A stretch of DNA of 27,709 nucleotides, from positions 78,562 through 106,270 of the forward strand of contig DCWG01000035.1 of NCBI GenBank assembly GCA_002327525.1, written 5' to 3'. The translations under genes and the position numbers were made by a program. Below the pieces are notes generated by a model, which saw nothing but the letters and a program-made list of their open reading frames with translations, was not told where the DNA came from and did no database searches. The number at the start of each line of letters is the position of its first letter. Within the stretch, counting starts at the first letter, position 1. Below are positions 1-7,336 of the stretch, piece after piece. Source of the stretch: Gammaproteobacteria bacterium UBA2168. Its GTDB lineage: Bacteria > Pseudomonadota > Gammaproteobacteria > Pseudomonadales > Azotimanducaceae.

Positions 1-166
1 TGACCCGCCGCCCGCCCACCCAGATCGACGACACTGCTATCGCGGCGAGCGTCTCGGGATCGGCCGTGCGTGGATCCGCCGCTGGATAAGCCACCGCAGA
101 CAACGCCAGAACCAGCACCGACACAGTGACGTACGCTACGCGACCACTGTTTCTCTTCACACTCAT
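1..166 (-). CDS. N-terminus of an exported protein, truncated by the left window edge
   Basis: An open frame starts at the ATG at 166-164 on the minus strand and stays open for 55 codons to the window edge. It begins M-S-V-K-R-N, followed by a hydrophobic stretch (about residues 11-26, V-A-Y-V-T-V-S-V-L-V-L-A-L-S-A-V) and A-Y-P-A-A-D. This is the shape of a Sec signal peptide with cleavage near residue 27-30, so the product is probably periplasmic or secreted. No lipobox cysteine is visible. The Shine-Dalgarno sequence is weak. The mature part seen is too short to assign a family. It is divergent from the hydrolase that starts at 273, leaving about 106 bases between them for both promoters. 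Confidence 0.5.
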   Translation of the reverse strand, partial: MSVKRNSGRVAYVTVSVLVLALSAVAYPAADPRTADPETLAAIAVSSIWVGGRRV

Positions 167-272
167 GGACACGAACCATACCCAAAATGTCACCAGCAGC
201 CTACGCATGACACCCACCCGGAAAAGTCGTTACAGTCGACGGGGAAGCGCAACTCAGGCGAAGGGAACAGCA

Positions 273-1148
273 ATGCAAAATCCAATCACGATCTGGTCCG
301 AGGGTACGCGTCTCGCCGCGGACCTGTTCATCCCCGACGATCTGAGTGAAGGCGAGCGACGCCCGGCCATCCTGCTCTGCCACGGCTGGGGCGGCCCCAA
401 GGCGCATCTGAACGCCACCTATGCCCCGCACTTCTGCAATGCCGGATTCGTCTGCGTCACCTTCGATTATCGCGGCTGGTTCGAGAGTGATGCGCGACTC
501 ATCACCATGGATGCCCAACCCGGCGTGGATGATGACGGCACCATGACCGTACGCGCGAAACCCGTTCGCGAGATCGTGGACCCGCTGGATCAGAACCGCG
601 ACATTCACAACGTGCTCGACTACATGATGGGAGGGGCCCGCATCGACACCGATCGCATCGGCATCTGGGGATCCAGCTTCGGAGGGGGCCACGCCGTGTA
701 CCTGGGCGGCACCGACCGACGTATCAGGTGCATCGTCTCGCAGGTGCCGGGCATGGGCCAGCGTGAAGATCTGGCCAGCGCCAAGGACATGATCGCGGCT
801 GCGCAAGCCGTCGCCACGGCCATGAGCCGGGGCGATATCGACAGTGTTCCGCGTCCCGAGGGTCAGCCGGAAAGCCTCACGGGAGTGGGCCACTTTCCCG
901 CGATGCTGCGCTACTTCCCGCGCGCCGTGGCACGCAATATCAGAGTGCCGATACTGATCATCGATCAGGAAGACGAGGAATACGGCGGTCGCGAGAACTC
1001 GGGACTTGCCGCCTATGAGGCAGTGAAAGACAACACGATATGCAAATACCACGTGTTTCCCGGCACCCACTACGATGTCTACGAAAAGAACTACAAGGCG
1101 AGCGCCGACATGGCGCGCGATTGGTTCCTAGAACACCTGATGCCCTGA
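273..1148 (+). CDS. Alpha/beta hydrolase, dienelactone hydrolase / S15 peptidase-like
   Basis: A 291-residue serine hydrolase. The start at 273 is chosen because AAGGGA lies 6-7 bases upstream and the protein then begins directly with the first beta-strands (M-Q-N-P-I-T-I-W-S-E-G-T). Visible motifs are the oxyanion H37-G-W-G-G, the nucleophile elbow G133-S-S-F-G with S135 as likely nucleophile, an acidic residue around D231-E233 after a hydrophobic strand, and H266 in G-T-H-Y-D near the C-terminus. The long insert around residues 80-115, between the oxyanion strand and the elbow, resembles cocaine-esterase or X-Pro dipeptidyl-peptidase relatives. It has no signal peptide, so it is probably cytoplasmic. 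It stands alone, with decayed DNA downstream. The substrate cannot be told from sequence; an ester or lactone is likely from the family. Confidence 0.85.
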   Translation: MQNPITIWSEGTRLAADLFIPDDLSEGERRPAILLCHGWGGPKAHLNATYAPHFCNAGFVCVTFDYRGWFESDARLITMDAQPGVDDDGTMTVRAKPVREIVDPLDQNRDIHNVLDYMMGGARIDTDRIGIWGSSFGGGHAVYLGGTDRRIRCIVSQVPGMGQREDLASAKDMIAAAQAVATAMSRGDIDSVPRPEGQPESLTGVGHFPAMLRYFPRAVARNIRVPILIIDQEDEEYGGRENSGLAAYEAVKDNTICKYHVFPGTHYDVYEKNYKASADMARDWFLEHLMP

Positions 1149-1269
1149 TCGACGGCATCGGCCCTCGCACAACTGGTAAGAGCAAGGAGGCATCGACACT
1201 CAGACAGACGGACGCACAAGATCTATCGCTTGTACACGAACTCTTCCTAACGACAGCCCCCCGGTCGCG

Positions 1270-1674
1270 ATGCGTATCGAAAGCGAAGTACTCCAACTGC
1301 CGGAAAGGGATCTCGCCAGCCAGGAGACGGCGCTGCGCTGGTGTGAACGCGTGAGCCAATTCGCCGATCTGCAGCAACCAGACGGCAGCTGGGGGAGATT
1401 CCACTGCGCAGACTCGAGCGACAAGTACCCCATCCGAACCACAGAGCAGGCCATTGGAGCTCCTCTCGCTACTGCCGGTCTCTCCGTCCTCCGCGCGCCT
1501 CGCGAGCGCTGGCTCGAACAACAACGAGACCCGCGAGGCTGGGACTTCGGCCGCTTGCGTCCTAACACATCTCTTCCGATGTCACGCGACTGGCACTCTC
1601 CTGGAAGAAGGTTGCACAACTGGTCGGCTCGTGTGCTGCTCCTGTTGAACCGATTGAATCCGCCCCGGAGTTGA
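1270..1674 (+). pseudogene. Unidentified ORF, probably a decayed fragment
   Basis: A 134-codon frame with no clear ribosome binding site. Residues 12-62 look like real protein, with W-C-E-R, L-Q-Q-P-D-G-S-W-G-R-F-H and T-T-E-Q-A-I in spacing that recalls conserved bacterial proteins with a W-G-R-F-H...T-T-E pattern. After T-T-E-Q-A-I the frame becomes arginine-rich and low in protein character, and the +1 frame (from about 1454) reads somewhat better. That suggests a frameshift and decay. The family comparison is from memory and is weak, so no function is assigned. It lies next to a second broken gene (ThpR at 1756-2286), which supports the decay reading. Confidence 0.3.
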
Positions 1675-1755
1675 TGCTGCGCGCGGGCTGCCTGACATGA
1701 GTGTGGCATAGCCCACCACCAGGCGTCACGGGATTGCCATAGGATCGGGAGGTGC

Positions 1756-2286
1756 GTGTTTTTCGCCTCGATACCAGATGCAACGGTGCGCGCAGCGATC
1801 AACAGAAGAACGCAATATCTGCGTGACACACTGTCATAGAAGTCGAACGCATGTCTGCGTCGGACGAAACCAGCCAACTGGCATATCACGCTGCGATTTG
1901 TTGGCGACGTGCCGGATCCGATGGTCGTCTCGTTGCAGCGGTGTATTCGACACACCACCCGACATCTGCCCGTGGAGATCCAGTTCGACCGTATCGAACC
2001 TTTTCCGAAGCGCAAGCGGCCTGTGGTGCTTGCCGCCACGGGTGCTGCGACCGGTGCGCTGCGCGCACTCGTGGACGATCTTGAGCAGCAATGCACCAGA
2101 CTGGGTCTGCGCGCCGACACCCGGGACTGGCGCTGCCATATGACACTTGCACGCATACGCGGTCGGGAGCCCCTCGACATCGATGGCGTAGATATCCACG
2201 CAGCCTTCACAGCCCGGCGAGTAGTACTCATGGAGAGCGCGGCTACAGGCTGCGAACGTGACTACGTGCCGATTGTCAGCAAGTAA
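1756..2286 (+). pseudogene. thpR: RNA 2',3'-cyclic phosphodiesterase (ThpR/LigT, 2H family), interrupted by an amber codon
   Basis: One frame carries the whole fold. It opens V-F-F-A-S-I-P-D-A-T-V-R-A-A-I, as ThpR proteins do after their first residues. It then meets TAG at 1837-1839, and continues K-S-N-A-C-L-R-R-T-K-P-A-N-W into the first catalytic motif H-I-T-L-R-F-V-G (His codon 1882-1884). The second motif H-M-T-L-A-R (His codon 2137-2139) and a normal C-terminus follow, ending in TAA at 2284-2286. Total length of about 176 codons is normal for the family. The only lesion seen is the amber codon. The start is uncertain: GTG at 1756 has GGGAGG only 3 bases upstream. A restart at GTG 1909 would lack the first H-x-T motif and so be inactive. 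A sequencing error is the alternative. Confidence 0.7.
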
Positions 2287-2308
2287 CTGCGTCCGCCAAC
2301 GCGTGCGC

Positions 2309-3163
2309 TCAGCCCGCGAGTTCCGAAGCCGGGTCACCCGCAATGCGCGCATGTCTCATGACACGCGCGGTGTGTCGATGATCGTACGGTCGAGCGCGAT
2401 GCATCAGACAACGATTGTCCCAGACGATTACATCCCCGGGGTGCCACTGGTGTTGGTAGGTTCGCGGGGGCTGGCAGGCAAACGCCAACAGGTCGTTTAG
2501 CAATTTTTTCGACTCTTCCGGCGCCATGCCGGGGATATCGTGCGCGTGCCGGCCGATGAACAGCGACCGTCTGCCGGTGTCCGGGTGGATTTTGACCAGC
2601 GGACGTAGCGGCTCGTGCTGCACATCGAATCCGTAGCCCGCCCCGGCTTCGACCTGGTGGCCGATCTGTGCCTGAGAATAAAAAAGAGAGTGATAGGCGG
2701 ACAGGTCGGCAATCTTCCCTTTGGTTGCGTCATCGAGACAGTCGTATGCATCCCGCATGTCCGCCCACTCGGTCTGTCCGCCTTCCAGCGGTACGACTTC
2801 TGCAGACAACACGGCACCTTTCGATGCCAGGGGCATGTAGGAGCTGTCCGTATGCCAAACTTCCACACCCCGCAGGATCTGTTCCAGGTGCTCGCCCTCA
2901 TCGACCAGGCTGCCATCCTCCAACCGATTGCTCAAGAGCACGAGTTTCGCCCCGGCAACGAGCTCTTCGATGTCACCAAACCTCGAAGCAAACGCGACCT
3001 GCGCTTCTCTGGAGATATGCTGGTCGGGAAAGACGAGGACCGCATGTTTTAGAAACGCCGCCTCGATTGCCCGCCACTCGCTCTCGCCGAGATCGGAGAG
3101 ATCGACATTGCTTACCGTGGCGCCGAGTGTTGCGTCGAGAGGTTTGATTTCCATCGAACTCAT
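2309..3163 (-). CDS. TauD/TfdA-family Fe(II)/2-oxoglutarate-dependent dioxygenase
   Basis: A 284-residue oxygenase, the usual family length. The facial triad is clear: W-H104-T-D106 and H255 in R-C-L-M-H-R-A, with the 2-oxoglutarate-binding arginine at R267 or R270 near the C-terminus. The N-terminus (I-K-P-L-D-A-T-L-G-A-T-V) is typical of TfdA/TauD proteins, which begin with this strand. ATG at 3163 is preferred because a GGGTCGG stretch lies just upstream; ATG at 3154 is possible. The family hydroxylates taurine, 2,4-D, alkyl sulfates and related acids, leading to cleavage of C-S or C-O bonds. The substrate is not evident here. It is divergent from the flavin monooxygenase at 3477, with a palindrome between them (3244-3257). 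Confidence 0.9.
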   Translation of the reverse strand: MSSMEIKPLDATLGATVSNVDLSDLGESEWRAIEAAFLKHAVLVFPDQHISREAQVAFASRFGDIEELVAGAKLVLLSNRLEDGSLVDEGEHLEQILRGVEVWHTDSSYMPLASKGAVLSAEVVPLEGGQTEWADMRDAYDCLDDATKGKIADLSAYHSLFYSQAQIGHQVEAGAGYGFDVQHEPLRPLVKIHPDTGRRSLFIGRHAHDIPGMAPEESKKLLNDLLAFACQPPRTYQHQWHPGDVIVWDNRCLMHRARPYDHRHTARVMRHARIAGDPASELAG

Positions 3164-3476
3164 AATCCGACCCTGTAGTTCTGGTTGACGACACACTTCG
3201 GACGGTCGCGACTACTCAGACGTAGTCCAACGACTGGTCGATACATTGTGAACAATGCTCTACGTGGTTTGATCATGGAAGACGATAGGTAGTTTCCGAA
3301 GCGACGAAGGGAATCGACTACTTTGTTCCGCGGCCTGGCGGTCCGGTAGAGTGGATTTCGCGATCAATGGGGCAGTAGAGTTGGATGACTTATTCTTGAT
3401 CTGGAACATGGGTGCGAACCTGGCAGTGGCATATGCTCAGGATTCAGTCTGATAACAGCCGGCATTGGAGGATTGC
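3164..3476. promoter_or_regulatory. Divergent promoter region between dioxygenase and flavin monooxygenase
   Basis: About 310 bases without a gene, more AT-rich than the flanking genes. The one clear element is a perfect inverted repeat CATTGT-GA-ACAATG at 3244-3257 (6-base arms, 2-base spacer). It lies about 80 bases from the dioxygenase start and 220 bases from the monooxygenase start, a plausible operator position. No regulator gene is adjacent. No confident -10/-35 pair was identified on either strand. Confidence 0.4.
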
Positions 3477-4952
3477 ATGCAGATCGTCGTAATCGGTGGC
3501 TCGGTAGCGGGGCTCATTACCTCGTTGGCACTAGCCAGGGACGGCCATCAGGTCACGGTGCTCGAGAAAGATCCCACGCCCCTTACCGCCTCACCGGCAG
3601 AAGCGGGGGAGCATTGGAAACGCCAGGGAGCACCCCAGGCAATGCACTCCCATGCTTTTCTCGGCCGAATGCACAACATGATCCGTGACCGAGAGCCAGA
3701 GCTGCTGAAAACGCTTCTCGAACACGGAGCAGAAGAACTCACGTTTCAGGATGCCGCGCGGCAGTACTTCGACGACCCTGAATTCGAACCGGCCGACGAC
3801 GATATCAGGCTGCTGGCATGCTCGCGGATCACTTTCGAGTGGGTGTTGCGCCAACATGTGCTCAAGACCGGTTTGGTGGACTTCCGGGACGGGATGGAAG
3901 TGACCGGATTCGCCGCAGAATCCGACCCGGTCAGTGATCTCCCGCGAATCACTGGCGTGCAAGTGAACAACAAGGCCGGCGATACTGAAACCCTGCACGG
4001 AGATCTCGTCGTGGACGCCAGTGGCCGGCGTACCAAGCTTGCCAGCTGGCTGTCGGCAATCGATGCACGCGACCTGGAGGAGGTGAGTTCGCCCTGCGGA
4101 ATTTTCTACGCCACGCGTTTCTATCGTCTGCTGGACGGGCAGGAGCGCCCCAACAAGGACGGCATCATCGGTGGCGATCTGGGGTATTTGAAGGTCGGAA
4201 TCTTTCCGGCGGACGACCGTACTTTTTCCATCACACTGGCCGCGTCACCTGATGACGAGTCAATGCGAGTGATTTTACGAACCGCAGGTTTCGAGAACGT
4301 CGCAGCCACCATTCCCATGGTGGCCACGTGGATCGATCCGCATGTCTCCGAACCAATCAGCGAGGCTCACGGGATGGCGAACCTCAACAACATGCACCGT
4401 CTCACCGTGCAGGATGGCGAACCGCTGGCACTTGGATTCGTCGCCATCGGCGATTCGCGCGTACATGCTAATCCACTCACGGGGCGAGGCTGCACGCTCC
4501 TGTGGATCAGTGCCTACGCGCTGTCGGATGCGATACGCAAATTCCCCGATGACGTGCGTGGCGTAGCACTCGAGCTGAATTCTGTTGTCGAACGGGATTG
4601 TGCACCATGGCTCCAGTCGCAGATGCAGCAGGACGCGGACGCGATAGAGGCTAATCGGCTACTACGCGATGGTCAGGATCCGTACCAGGCCGAGCGGGAT
4701 GACGGCACCACGGACCCAAAAGCGCAAACACGCAGTTTCATCCGCGACGGGCTGATTCCTGCTGTACGCGAAAACCTCGATCTCATGCGCGCCCTCGCCC
4801 GTTTCGGCCACATGCTCGATATGCCCAGCAACTTGCTGGAACGCCCGGAGTTCATGCAGGCGGCGCTCGCAAGCTATGAACAGCGGCACGACCGGCCGCC
4901 ACGCATCGAAGGCCCCTCGCGAACCGAGATGCTGGAGATACTTCGGGCTTGA
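3477..4952 (+). CDS. FAD-dependent monooxygenase/oxidoreductase
   Basis: A 491-residue flavoprotein. ATG at 3477 is taken as the start because GGAGG lies 5 bases upstream; a TTG at 3465 would bury that site. The dinucleotide-binding motif is at residues 5-12 (V-I-G-G-S-V-A-G), followed by the acidic end of strand 2 (V-L-E-K-D). The second FAD motif is F-V-A-I-G-D-S with downstream N-P-L-T-G-R-G about two-thirds through, as in para-hydroxybenzoate-hydroxylase-fold enzymes. V-D-A-S-G-R lies at the usual place before the middle domain. The family adds oxygen to, or oxidises, aromatic or polyketide-like substrates using FAD and NAD(P)H; the substrate is unknown. It is divergent from a 2-oxoglutarate dioxygenase, which suggests a shared catabolic purpose, but that is inference. 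Confidence 0.85.
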   Translation: MQIVVIGGSVAGLITSLALARDGHQVTVLEKDPTPLTASPAEAGEHWKRQGAPQAMHSHAFLGRMHNMIRDREPELLKTLLEHGAEELTFQDAARQYFDDPEFEPADDDIRLLACSRITFEWVLRQHVLKTGLVDFRDGMEVTGFAAESDPVSDLPRITGVQVNNKAGDTETLHGDLVVDASGRRTKLASWLSAIDARDLEEVSSPCGIFYATRFYRLLDGQERPNKDGIIGGDLGYLKVGIFPADDRTFSITLAASPDDESMRVILRTAGFENVAATIPMVATWIDPHVSEPISEAHGMANLNNMHRLTVQDGEPLALGFVAIGDSRVHANPLTGRGCTLLWISAYALSDAIRKFPDDVRGVALELNSVVERDCAPWLQSQMQQDADAIEANRLLRDGQDPYQAERDDGTTDPKAQTRSFIRDGLIPAVRENLDLMRALARFGHMLDMPSNLLERPEFMQAALASYEQRHDRPPRIEGPSRTEMLEILRA

Positions 4953-5087
4953 CCGCCAGCCACATATGAGCGCTCAGCGCAGGTCCGTCCTCACACGGGG
5001 TTTGGAGCATCGCTTTCATCAGTTTCGCTTTGAATCAGGGCGGGACGATATACTCAACGGCAGAGTCCACAATCTAGAGAACGTGAT
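4953..5087 (+). promoter_or_regulatory. Promoter region of the hemerythrin operon
   Basis: This is a 135-base gap between the monooxygenase and the hemerythrin gene. A perfect 10-base palindrome TGAGCGCTCA occurs at 4967-4976, close to the upstream stop codon. I looked for an FNR/DNR-type site (TTGAT-N4-ATCAA), expected for nitric-oxide-responsive genes, and found no convincing match. AGAGAA about 8 bases before ATG 5088 is the likely ribosome binding site. Confidence 0.3.
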
Positions 5088-5504
5088 ATGACCACCATCA
5101 GTGCCTTCATGCAGGATAATCACCGGCAATGTGATGAGCTGTACGCAGCAGCCGAAGAGGCCGTGGCCAACCAGGAATGGGAGCGGGCCGACAAACTGTG
5201 GCAGGCCTTCGCGGATCAGCTGGAGGTTCATATTACGGAGCGGGAGGAAGGACGTTTGTTCCCGGCATTGGAAGCAGCGGGTGGGCCTGGGAATCCTGTC
5301 AGGATGATGCGCATGGAACACGAGCAGATACGCGCACTGGTTGCACAGATGGTCGACGCTCTGGCCGCCCGGGAACAACAGCAGTTTCTGGGACTGGGGG
5401 AAACGCTGCTGCTGCTCACACAGCAGCACAACATGAAGGAGGAGAACATCCTCTACCCGATCATGGATCAGTACATCGCTGATCAGTTGGCCCATCTACC
5501 GTAG
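5088..5504 (+). CDS. Hemerythrin-like HHE-domain protein
   Basis: A 138-residue all-helical di-iron protein. The candidate iron ligands fall in the expected four-helix order: H12 (D-N-H-R-Q), H48 with E53/E54 (V-H-I-T-E-R-E-E then L-F-P), H78 (M-E-H-E-Q) and H114 with E118/E119 (H-N-M-K-E-E-N then L-Y-P). The L-F-P and L-Y-P tails after helices 2 and 4 are typical of the family. Such proteins bind O2 or NO, or, as with RIC/YtfE, assist repair of nitrosylated iron centres. It is cytoplasmic. It leads a probable operon with the DUF2249 gene 18 bases downstream and an NnrS-like membrane protein overlapping that gene, which favours a nitric-oxide or redox stress role. Confidence 0.9.
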   Translation: MTTISAFMQDNHRQCDELYAAAEEAVANQEWERADKLWQAFADQLEVHITEREEGRLFPALEAAGGPGNPVRMMRMEHEQIRALVAQMVDALAAREQQQFLGLGETLLLLTQQHNMKEENILYPIMDQYIADQLAHLP

Positions 5505-5522
5505 GACCGGTTCGCACCAACG

Positions 5523-5780
5523 ATGCCGGTCGAGATAACGCTGGACGCGAGCGCGATGGAACCCCCGGAGCCATTCGACCGGGCAACCGAAATCCTGCGC
5601 CAGCTGGCGCCCGGACACTACCTTCGCATGCTGCACCGCCGTGTGCCCCACCCTCTGTTCGATTTCTGCCGGGAGATGTCGCTGTCCCATTGTGTGATCG
5701 GGGGCGAGGCGAGCGCGTACGAGATCATCATCTACTATCCCGCTGACGAACCAGCGCTCCGGCAGGAGGGCGTGTTGTGA
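5523..5780 (+). CDS. DUF2249 domain protein
   Basis: An 85-residue protein that is a single DUF2249 domain. It has an N-terminal strand then L-D-A-S-A-M-E-P-P-E-P at residues 7-17, the G-H-Y-L-R-M-L-H-R-R-V-P-H-P-L turn in the middle, and a C-terminal strand Y-E-I-I-I-Y. This matches the TusA-like fold of the family (L-D-x-R-x-M-x-P-P-E-P...H-D-x-x-P-x-P-L). The molecular function is unknown. DUF2249 genes commonly sit beside hemerythrins and nitric-oxide-related membrane proteins, as here. The 3' end overlaps the next gene by 4 bases (GTGA), so the two are very likely translationally coupled. Confidence 0.85.
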   Translation: MPVEITLDASAMEPPEPFDRATEILRQLAPGHYLRMLHRRVPHPLFDFCREMSLSHCVIGGEASAYEIIIYYPADEPALRQEGVL

Positions 5781-7084
5781 AGATGCAGGGGCTTTCGCTG
5801 GAGACCATCCCGCCTATCCATATTCCCTTTCGTTTTTTCCTGACCGCACCCTGGATGGGCATAGTGGCGGGTCTGGCGCTGCTGCTGGGCTCCGACCAGG
5901 CATTCAGCTCGCAGTGGACTCCGGAACTCAGAGCAGTGACCCATCTACTCACCCTTGGCTTCATGGCCATGGTGATGCTCGGCGCCATGTTCCAACTGGT
6001 ACCCGTCATCAGCGGACACTTGATTCCCGGCGGGACGAAGGTCGCCGGGCTGGTGCACGTGTTATTGTCGGTCGGCGTACTACTGTTGGTGGCGGGCTTC
6101 TACTGGCAGGCATACGCTCTGATGGGCTGGGCGGCACTGCTGTTGTTGCTGGCTTTCGCGGTGTTCCTGCTAGCGCTGGCCACTCTGTTGCGGCATCGCA
6201 TCGGCGGCGACTCCATATTCAGCATACGCTTTGCCGCCTTGGCGCTGCTGACGACTGTTGGCCTGGGCCTGTGGCTGTCCGCCAGCTACGCCGGACTCAC
6301 GACGCCGCCGGCACTCGCTAACAAGGCCACTGTCCATATGGCCTGGGGTATCGGTGGCTGGGTGTTGCTGCTGGTGATGGGAGCGAGCTATCAGGTCATA
6401 CCCATGTTTCATGTTACCCCCAGTTACCCCTCACTCCTGGCTCGCGGCCTGCCGACAACCGTATTCGTCTCCCTGCTCACGCTGACGCTCGTTCAGCTCC
6501 CGGAGGTCCAGGCGCTGGCCGTGCTCGCATTCTGCGCCGCAGCCATGACATACGCTATCTTCTCGATTCATCTGCTGGGTCAGCGCAAGCGCAAGCTTGC
6601 GGACATTACCGCCAGATTCTGGCGCCTGTCATTGGTCTGCCTGCTGCTGTCGGCGCTGCTCGCGACAGGCCTCTACTTCACCGATGATCCGCTCCCATCT
6701 CCCGGCATCCGACACCAGCTCCAGGTCGTCCTGGGCACCCTCATGATCTACGGCTTTGCCATTTCAGTCATCATGGGGATGCTGCAAAAAATCGTACCCT
6801 TCCTGAGCTATCTGCACCTACAGCGCAGCTGCCTGAGCAATTTCGCATTGCTGAAAACCCTGCCTCATATGGGTGAGATCATCCCCGCATCCCGCTCGCG
6901 CTGGCAGTTCAACCTGCACATTGCCGCGCTGCTGACCCTTCTCGCAGGAATCACCACCGACCAGGCCACCACGCCGGCCGCCATACTGGTCACTGCCGAT
7001 TTCGCCTGGCTGAGCTTCAGCCTCATCAGCGCCACCGCGCTCTATCACAACACCGCACAACGGATCACTAGCTCGGGTGGTTAG
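5777..7084 (+). CDS. NnrS-like / heme-copper-oxidase-like multispanning membrane protein
   Basis: A 435-residue, very hydrophobic protein with about 12 predicted transmembrane helices. GTG at 5777 is chosen because GGAGGG ends 6 bases upstream; ATG at 5783 is the alternative. Conserved-looking histidines lie in or near helices: T-H-L-L-T-L-G-F-M-A-M in the N-terminal third, V-H-M-A-W-G in the middle, and P-F-L-S-Y-L-H-L-Q late in the protein. The pattern is that of proteins related to NnrS and to subunit I of heme-copper oxidases, which respond to or protect from nitric oxide. I cannot show that haem is bound. It is the last gene of the hemerythrin/DUF2249 operon. An NnrS-like role is inferred from topology and context. 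Confidence 0.75.
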   Translation: MKMQGLSLETIPPIHIPFRFFLTAPWMGIVAGLALLLGSDQAFSSQWTPELRAVTHLLTLGFMAMVMLGAMFQLVPVISGHLIPGGTKVAGLVHVLLSVGVLLLVAGFYWQAYALMGWAALLLLLAFAVFLLALATLLRHRIGGDSIFSIRFAALALLTTVGLGLWLSASYAGLTTPPALANKATVHMAWGIGGWVLLLVMGASYQVIPMFHVTPSYPSLLARGLPTTVFVSLLTLTLVQLPEVQALAVLAFCAAAMTYAIFSIHLLGQRKRKLADITARFWRLSLVCLLLSALLATGLYFTDDPLPSPGIRHQLQVVLGTLMIYGFAISVIMGMLQKIVPFLSYLHLQRSCLSNFALLKTLPHMGEIIPASRSRWQFNLHIAALLTLLAGITTDQATTPAAILVTADFAWLSFSLISATALYHNTAQRITSSGG

Positions 7085-7126
7085 CTCGGGGACACGTTGG
7101 GTAGCTCGTTAGCTCGACAAGCTCGA
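7069..7126. repeat. Four copies of TAGCTCG at the 3' end of the NnrS-like gene
   Basis: The heptamer TAGCTCG occurs at 7069-7075, 7082-7088, 7102-7108 and 7110-7116, and a partial copy AAGCTCG follows at 7119-7125. The first copy is inside the coding sequence and the second begins at the stop codon. A short stem CTCGA-CAAGC-TCGAG (7113-7127) could form in the last part. It is too short and lacks a T-run, so it is not called a terminator. It is probably a local slippage-derived repeat. Confidence 0.5.
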
Positions 7127-7336
7127 GGACACACACTCATGATGTCGACCGGACGTTTCGCCAAAGCCTACCAGCGCTTCCAGAATCGGCACCGAACATC
7201 GGGTTAGCCGACAGCGAGCACCGTAGCGTACAACCGCGCCTCGGCAATTTCGCTCCCAAGTGTAGATATCACCTTCACGATACGGCTCCCCTTACTTTCG
7301 GACTTGTGCCAGTATTTCGGCAAATTCTGTTTGGCA
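7127..7336. other. Gene-free stretch upstream of the selenoprotein candidate
   Basis: About 210 bases with no convincing ORF on either strand. An apparent minus-strand frame here (to 7491) mostly mirrors the start of the next gene and is not accepted. The stretch presumably holds the promoter of the gene at 7337. No clear -10/-35 pair, operator or terminator was identified. Confidence 0.4.

Noticed and set aside
201..1070. A 289-codon minus-strand open frame
   Set aside because: It is antisense to the alpha/beta hydrolase, whose motifs are complete, and has histidine/arginine-rich shadow composition.
1200..2231. A 343-codon minus-strand open frame
   Set aside because: It is a shadow. It runs antisense to the ThpR remnant and to the W-G-R-F-H fragment, is rich in arginine and serine, and shows no domain.
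5000..5087. FNR/DNR-type box upstream of the hemerythrin operon
   Set aside because: I searched for TTGAT-N4-ATCAA and close variants and found only half-site-like matches.
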